This document shows, in pieces, positions 57,720 through 64,000 of a stretch of 64,000 nt of DNA. The notes under the pieces are model-generated. The model saw only the letters and a program-made list of their open reading frames with translations, was not told the origin of the DNA and made no database searches. A program made the translations under genes and the position numbers. Source of the stretch: Apium graveolens (lineage: Eukaryota > Streptophyta > Magnoliopsida > Apiales > Apiaceae); contig NC_133657.1 in assembly GCF_009905375.1 (NCBI RefSeq), positions 60,681,227 through 60,745,226 of the forward strand, in the 5' to 3' direction. Positions within the stretch are counted from its first letter, which is position 1; the number at the start of each line of letters is the position of its first letter.

Positions 57720-58007
57720 TAGATCATTGGTTGTGATTATCGGCTTGGTATATTAATTCTGCCATCCATACAGATTTCTCATCCAAATGAAGAGCGTGTT
57801 TAGCCAAATTGTGGCCTACAACATTGGAATTGTGATACTTATATAACCAACTATTGCCTCTGTGAAGCTATATAATAACATTATGATATCAGATAGAAAA
57901 ATACCTAGCTTATTTTGATAGTCAGTTTGATTTTCCAATGCCTGAACCAGAGATAAAGAATCGCTTAATACCCTCAAGATTGGCAAACTAATAGCTTGTG
58001 CCCATCG
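57720..58007 (-). pseudogene. RNase H-like domain remnant (reverse strand)
   Basis: From about 57980 leftward the minus strand reads LRVLSDSLSLVQALENQTDY, then a stretch with LLYSFTEAIVG. After a frameshift near 57845 it reads VVGHNLAKHALHLDEKSVWM. The DSLSxVQA and H-N-x-A-K/R-x-A words are the conserved core of the plant RNase H-like domain found in LINE-type elements and related host genes. Only its C-terminal half remains; the upstream part is cut at 58007/58008 by an LTR. I cannot say whether it came from a LINE or a gene. Confidence 0.6.
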
Positions 58008-61000
58008 TGTGACAACCCCAAATCCGAGGTCAGGATTGCGTGTCACTTCACAACTTTAAATAAACCTGTATATTAAAAAAATATACAGACAACCCCTCAT
58101 TATTCAGGATCTCTTACAGGTTATGATATGAAACAAGAATCTAACCTTCTAAAATTACAATATCTAAACATAATTTCATTACCTCATTACTAATTTTCGC
58201 GTACTGATCACTCTGACACCTCCAAATTTCTTCAGCTGGAATTTCTCCACTTTTTCTATCTATTAAGAGCTATTCACTTTTTTCCTCATTTGATACTGAC
58301 AGAAATAAGAGTTCACAAAGCAAGAGTGAGCCAAAAATGCCCAGCAAGTATCATAAATGGTTTCTAGGTATCAGATCAAAGAAACTCCTAGAAACGATTG
58401 TTGAATGATTTCAAAACATCTTTATATATTTAAAACAGTTGAGCGAACAAAACGTCGGCCCTCATTGGCCTTTAATCATAAATCATATTTTTCTGTAAAA
58501 GAACAGTGAACGTTTCAATGTTTCATCCCTTTGAATCAAATCTTTGTTTGATTTTGTAATTATGAACTATTCAAGAAGGAATGCCATTGATGGCAATCAA
58601 CAATAAATTAGACCGGACACTAGAAACCAATATATGCACTACAACCTGCTGATCAGTCAGGATATAATACGGATCTATACCCAACTGCATAGACCCAACC
58701 AACATATGGGGTACCCAGAAAACTATGGCCTAATAATCAAGGGACCATCCATCTCTGGCCCTTAGGGTCCAGCTCATCAGTGGCCCTCATTGTAACCATC
58801 CAGTCCGTGGAGTATTTTGATGTCAAATTATTTTGATCTCAAAATATCCCAATTCAAGGTTTGCAAATAACCCGAAGAAATGGGTATTTGCTCAAGAGAT
58901 CAATCGATGATCAAGGAACAAGTTCAAAGAGGTACTTGCATAAATAAGAGTAATTACAGTGAAATATAAAAACATTTAACTATTCTGAACTTAGAATAGG
59001 AACGAAGAAATATTTGCAGTATTTTAGGAGAAAGGTTATGAATACTTGCCTCAATTAATAATCTTCTGATCTTTAACTATCTACCATATCACTTAATCCT
59101 GATGTATCTGTATTTCCATTGACAGGCTACTTGACCTTTCTTGTCATTTACCATCTTAGGTTTATCTCTATTCCGAATTCGCTCGCTCCATGACTTCACG
59201 TAATCAGGATTTACTTTTATAATCTCTACCTGCCTTTGAATGCTTCAAACTATGTGTATCTATCATAAATAATACCATTCAATGAACTAACAATATATAA
59301 TTGTCTAGTCTATACATTTATCCTTATTGTCTACCCGCCTGATACTAAAAGATAAGTATCAAATCTCAATCATATAACGTTTAAAAGACACATTGACTCA
59401 TTATCCACATAACACGTACACATAGGGCATGTAATCATATTATTCACATAATCACATAATTCATGTAGCACATAAGTCGAATCGTCAAAAGATAGGTCTT
59501 GATACTTTTAGAATTAAAATCGGGTCAAAAAGAGTATTTATCGATCAATAGTTGATTCAGAATGATTCGCAAAACAAATGATCTTTTGATACAAAAAATA
59601 TAAGGTTTCAAAAGTATTTTTATTGGAAGCGGAAAATTTTTCTGAGTTTAGAGGCGTTCATTTCGTATTAAACGGACGAACGGTTGATTTATTATGAATT
59701 TTTTTGAACATTTTTTCGAAATTAAAATGGGTCTCCGAATCATTTTATAATTAAATAATAGGGTTTGAATACCCGAATATGACTTTAAAATAATTTTATA
59801 ATAATTATCGAGTCTTGAAAATAATTTAAAATAATATTTTAAAGCTCGAAACTATTTTTCGGAATTTTTAAATCAAAAAAATAATTATATATAATTAAAT
59901 AATCAATTAAAATTAATTAATAACTAATTAACTTATTACTCAATTAATATTTAAATTAATTGACTAATTAAATAATTAATTATCAACTAAAATTAATTAA
60001 TTAACTAAATAGGATTTATTTTAGAATTAAAAATAATTTTTAGAATAATAAGTAATGAATTTTAGAATTTTTAAAATTAAAAGAATTGAATTTCGAATTA
60101 GTTAATAAAAAGAAAATGCAGAAACAGAAATTGGTTTTAGGAATTAGGGTTTTGGGGATTAAACCCGGGTCAGGAAAATCAGTAAAACGGGTCATTGAAG
60201 AACAGGGTCGGGTCACGTCACCGGAAAGCTTCAATTCCGGCGACAATGTCCGACCACCAGACTTATTTTCCGGCGACAACCGACAGCCCCGTTCTGGGGC
60301 TAAAACACTGCAGACGGTTCCGATTCTGACTTCATATCGTTCTAGTAACTTAATCCAAGTAACAGATGCAACAAACGACAGTTAAATCGTCGAATCCGGC
60401 CAACATCGCCATTTTTCCCGGCGTCGAGCTCGGATTCCGGCGAAAGTTCGATTTAACTTGTTATTAAACCAAAATCGTTGTTTTATACATGGAATCAAAG
60501 CTTATGTCACACGGAATCTAACCCCACAATTCAATTGTATCAACAATTAACATATAATCCAGAAAACCAAATCAAAATTTAAGAAATTTTCATGAACTCG
60601 GCATAGCACCTCCGGGAATCGTTTGATACTAATAAGCAGATGAATCAATTTTAAATCACGTAAGGAAGCTTTTTCAATCATTAAATTCAATCAATAACCC
60701 TCAGAGCAAAAAGCCCCAAATTCCATCTCAAGAACATCAAGAACCCTAATTTCGAATTTTCAGAAAATCAAATCTCAATTACTATATGTTACTGAACCCT
60801 ATTTTTGAAGTATAACATATGAAATTGACCAGAAAAACATACTCTACAACATGGAATCATCAAAATAATCAGATAATCACGTTTGCAAAAATTCATATTT
60901 TAAGTCATATAAATTCAAATTAAAATAATTACATAAGAAAATCACCTTGATTACTGCATAAAAATGGTTGATTGATTTGGAAAGAACTTTTCGAGAGCTT

Positions 61001-61813
61001 CAATTTGATATATTGCACGCTTGAATCGGACTTCGATAACGCCTTCGATTGTGCGTTTGATTTTCAAGAACGCGGTGTTTTTAGGGTTTTTCTCTGTAAA
61101 TCTATATTTTTACAGATTGATTATGATTATACGAATAAAACGAAATACGAAAAAGGCTATTTATATTTATGGAATATTGGTTCGTTTTGGATCGTATTGG
61201 ATCGATAAATTAGTTACTTAGCCGCTAAGTAACTACAAAAATGATCCGGTTTGATACCTGTATGGGATAATTATCCAAACCGGGCTTTTTATAAAACATT
61301 TTATACGAAAATAATGTAATAGTATCTCATCTTTTGAGAATACGAGTTTTGTCGATTTATTGAAATGATTATCATATCGAATATTGTGCGCTGGGACGCG
61401 CACGGGTCAAACCGTAATCCGGATCGAAAAAGTGAAAACATGAAAAATGTCCGGAATTACCAGATTAGGTTAGGAAAGAGTTTTCGGAAGAGTTTCGGGT
61501 TATAAAAACGTAAAAACGGTTGAAGTTTGACGATTCTCGGCTTTATAAAATAGTTTCGTAATTATTCAGAAAATAATTAATAAATTCATATATCATTATA
61601 AAATCATATACCACTCCAAAAATTACAATAAAAATACCTTAATTATCTATATTTTATTCTGGACATATTAAAATTAACATACTCACATTTTATTATATAC
61701 AAAAATCCAAATATTATTATCAATCATCAGCTAATTCATCAAAAATCACATAATACTCACATAATAATTATTTATTGATAAAAATAATTACATGATATTT
61801 TCCGGATGTTACA
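58008..61813 (-). mobile_element. Putative 3.8-kb LTR of a Ty3/gypsy element
   Basis: Read on the minus strand it starts TGTAACATCCGG (61813), directly after the purine tract ttttaaggggggagga. It ends ...GGGGTTGTCACA (58008), where RNase H-like sequence is abruptly cut. The ends form the short inverted repeat TGTRACA. The length and the G-rich polypurine tract suit long-LTR gypsy lineages, but no partner LTR is in the window, so this is provisional. A CpG-richer block (about 60160-60440) with repeated ttccggcgacaa words stands out inside otherwise AT-rich sequence. Confidence 0.5.
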
Positions 61814-61833
61814 TCCTCCCCCCTTAAAAGGAT
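61814..61833 (-). promoter_or_regulatory. Polypurine tract of the 3.8-kb LTR element
   Basis: On the minus strand cttttaaggggggagga ends right before the TG of the LTR, the expected place for the plus-strand primer. Confidence 0.55.
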
Positions 61834-64000
61834 TCTATCCTCAGAATCACACTAAAGAATAATACTGATACTTTTCAAGTATCTCACTTTCATTTTCTCA
61901 GGTGAATCTCTTAATCCTTACAACTTTTCATAACTTTAACGTACAATATCAATCATTCCTTAATAGCCTCTCGCTAACATCATATTTTATTTGTTGCTCG
62001 CATAACTCAACTCAAATCTCCATCTTCTATATATAATGGAGCTACATTACTCTTCCTGAGTATACACCTATAAACACCTTATGAACCTGCTATACGTGTG
62101 GCGGTGAAGCCAACTCACTTACACTTATCCTACCTATTTTACAGTCTCAAAAGGATCAGCATAACGCATATAAAATTTTCTTTTCTTTCTGAATCTAGAA
62201 ATTAGTGCTTATGAATGTTTCCAACCGTTACTCATTGTTGAATCTCATCCCCATATGTTTCTTTGTGCAAATAACCTAGTTTATAATCGCTTTCAATCAC
62301 ATTCGAGGCTCTTTAATCATTCCCGTAATCTTCTTCTTCATCTGCGAATGATATACTGAGGCCATGGCGTATTTGATTTCCGACGTTCTCAAAGCTACAC
62401 TAGAGTTAAGAATTAATGAGAAAATTTACTAACCTGGAGGTATCACCCGCATATTCTAACCCATATTATCATTTATTTTGGTTCCAAGGAGTTCTCATAC
62501 GAAACTAACTACAATGTTCTCCCATGACATCTAGTCACATATTACGTTTATTTTTTTCGTTAAGTAGTATTACAAAAAGTCTTCTCTGACATCTAGGTCT
62601 TGTATCATATTCTTGGAGTAACTTGAATCCCTTAAGTCAATGATGTTTAGCCAAATTTCTTTCTTTTAGTTTTACCTTACTGAATGTTCATTCGTTTGGG
62701 AATGCTATATACTATTCTGGTTCATCATAATTCATTGTATTCTAAATATTTATGTCACATCTCCAACCAAATAGTATTGATCAATTAATATAAATTCCTG
62801 GATAGGATAACGTACCACCATTTCTTCAAACAGAACCCAACCCCGTACTGGATAAACTGTTTATTAATAACATAGAATGACTAGGTTTTGGATAACCTAT
62901 GAATAATGATTCAACTGACGCTTTCCCCCATTTTGTCTTCATGTCGGATCACTATATATTTCTTTTAGCCCTTAGTACTTAACCATATTCCTGGTATGTA
63001 TTTCCTATCTCAATTTACAAGTGTTTCTTTAAATTCTTCACTTTACTGTTGTCCAGCAATATTAGATTAAGTAATAATATCGATCAATTCCAATCTATAC
63101 TTGAATCTGATAGCGCACCACAATCTCCTTGTAGCAACATCAACTTATTCCTTAGTTAGCGTATTTATTAATAAAAGGATGGTTAGGTTTAGTTAACCTA
63201 TCCTTAATAATTTAAATAACGCTCACTTTATTTCTGGTTTTCACGTAATTCTCTATATTGCTCCTTAATGAGCTATACTCATTTTGAAAAGGTTATGGTA
63301 ATAGGTTCATCCTCTGATGCTGGCCTTGGTTCTTCAATAATTATGATATTTACTTCTATATCCGTCTATTTCCATTCTTATGCCATGTTAATCAATACCT
63401 TCGTTTAACTTTTCATGATTAATCACAGTCTTCGAATGAATTTCCTAGTTCCAAATATAGGCGTCTCATTGTGCGACCGGCATTTTGTATAATATTATTT
63501 GTGAACTTCATATAATATTAGAGCCGAATGCAAATATACTCAATGATTGTACGTTTGTGTGAATGAAAATTCTGCATTATAAATTTGCTTTATGTAGAAT
63601 ATGATTTTTCAAAGCAAAAGTTTATTTATTTCCCGTATTATTGATTTATAAGGAATATTCTAAACCTTGGAGAAATTTTCTTTTAATAGTTATTTCGTTC
63701 ACAAATTTCAAAAGTGATTTTATAAAATTTCTAAAAATCCAAGTTATTTTATGGTATAAATTTTATAATTTTTGAACTTGTATTTTATTTTATAAAAATA
63801 AATCTTTAAAAATTTATTTGTTATAATTAGCAAATTACATGGAAGCCCTTGCATGCAAATCACTCTTCTATTCTACCAAAGGGCAAAGGAGACCTTTCCA
63901 ACCCCACTAAATCATTTGTTGTTAACCAAATTACCACACTAATCTTGCATGCAAAATGGCTTAACTTTAGCTAGAGGTCATTCTTGTACATTCTCACTTC
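61834..64000 (-). other. Interior of the right-hand LTR element, no ORF
   Basis: No open frame of note is seen on either strand. Two diverged units about 300 bp apart share words in order: gata(a/g)cg(t/c)accac, tttattaataa, taggtttNgNtaacct, aataatNattNaa, acgct (about 62800-62940 and 63105-63240). This is either a decayed 3' non-coding region with tandem repeats or an unrelated repeat. The window ends within it. Confidence 0.4.

Noticed and set aside
60086..60385. 99-codon open frame on the + strand in the long LTR
   Set aside because: It runs antisense to the LTR, its composition reflects repeated ttccggcgacaa words, and no domain is recognisable. Probably a chance frame in a GC-rich block.
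61850..61960. Possible decayed chromodomain tail on the minus strand (VKVMK ... KMKVRYL)
   Set aside because: Only a few scattered residues fit, with a stop inside, and the sequence further upstream shows no integrase. Not enough to assign the element to a chromovirus.

Overview
The window is a stretch of plant nuclear heterochromatin made almost entirely of LTR retrotransposons. No intact host gene, tRNA, rRNA or CRISPR array is visible. The organism is a flowering plant: Athila-type Ty3/gypsy, SIRE-like and Angela-like Ty1/copia elements occur together, several LTRs are followed by the usual plant initiator-Met primer site, and the spacers are AT-rich. A eudicot, perhaps an asterid, is my guess; nothing here fixes the species. 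Every polyprotein is broken by stops, frameshifts or deletions.

Layout. 1-2280: AT-rich spacer with a TAA microsatellite, a hAT-MITE-like fragment and a 62-bp minisatellite. 2281-5970: 5' part of a decayed copia element (copia-1: LTR, gag, protease, integrase), cut by an Athila element. 5971-15369: Athila 5' LTR, gag-pol and a third ORF; its 3' LTR is absent. 15370-~33880: SIRE-like element copia-2 on the + strand (LTR, gag, pol, 3' ORF), interrupted at 22886-30839 by a complete Angela-like element with a perfect 5-bp target duplication. ~33880-42621: a second SIRE-like element, copia-4, on the - strand, fused tail-to-tail to copia-2; a MITE sits in its LTR. 42622-44311: spacer. 44312-56616: copia-5 on the - strand with both LTRs. 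It carries two nested insertions with perfect target duplications: an Athila-type solo LTR (46643-48085) and a short non-coding element with 1.3-kb LTRs (49070-53030). 56617-58007: spacer with an RNase H-domain remnant, cut by a ~3.8-kb LTR (58008-61813, - strand) whose internal region runs off the window.

Relative ages follow from nesting and LTR divergence. Copia-5 (LTRs several percent apart) is older than its inserts. The Angela-like element (about 19 mismatches over 1674 bp, counted by hand) is the youngest insertion.

The most interesting signals are not genes. (a) The 1.8-kb leader of the Angela-like element holds four stem-loops that present the same 11-nt loop word TGCCACAGCCG on four unrelated but self-complementary stems. 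Upstream lies a second cluster of four hairpins with a shared stem. (b) In three elements (Athila, copia-2, copia-4) the 3' ORF is preceded by a TATA-like box and by a repeat module resembling the element's own LTR promoter region. This suggests a second, U3-like internal promoter for the 3' ORF.
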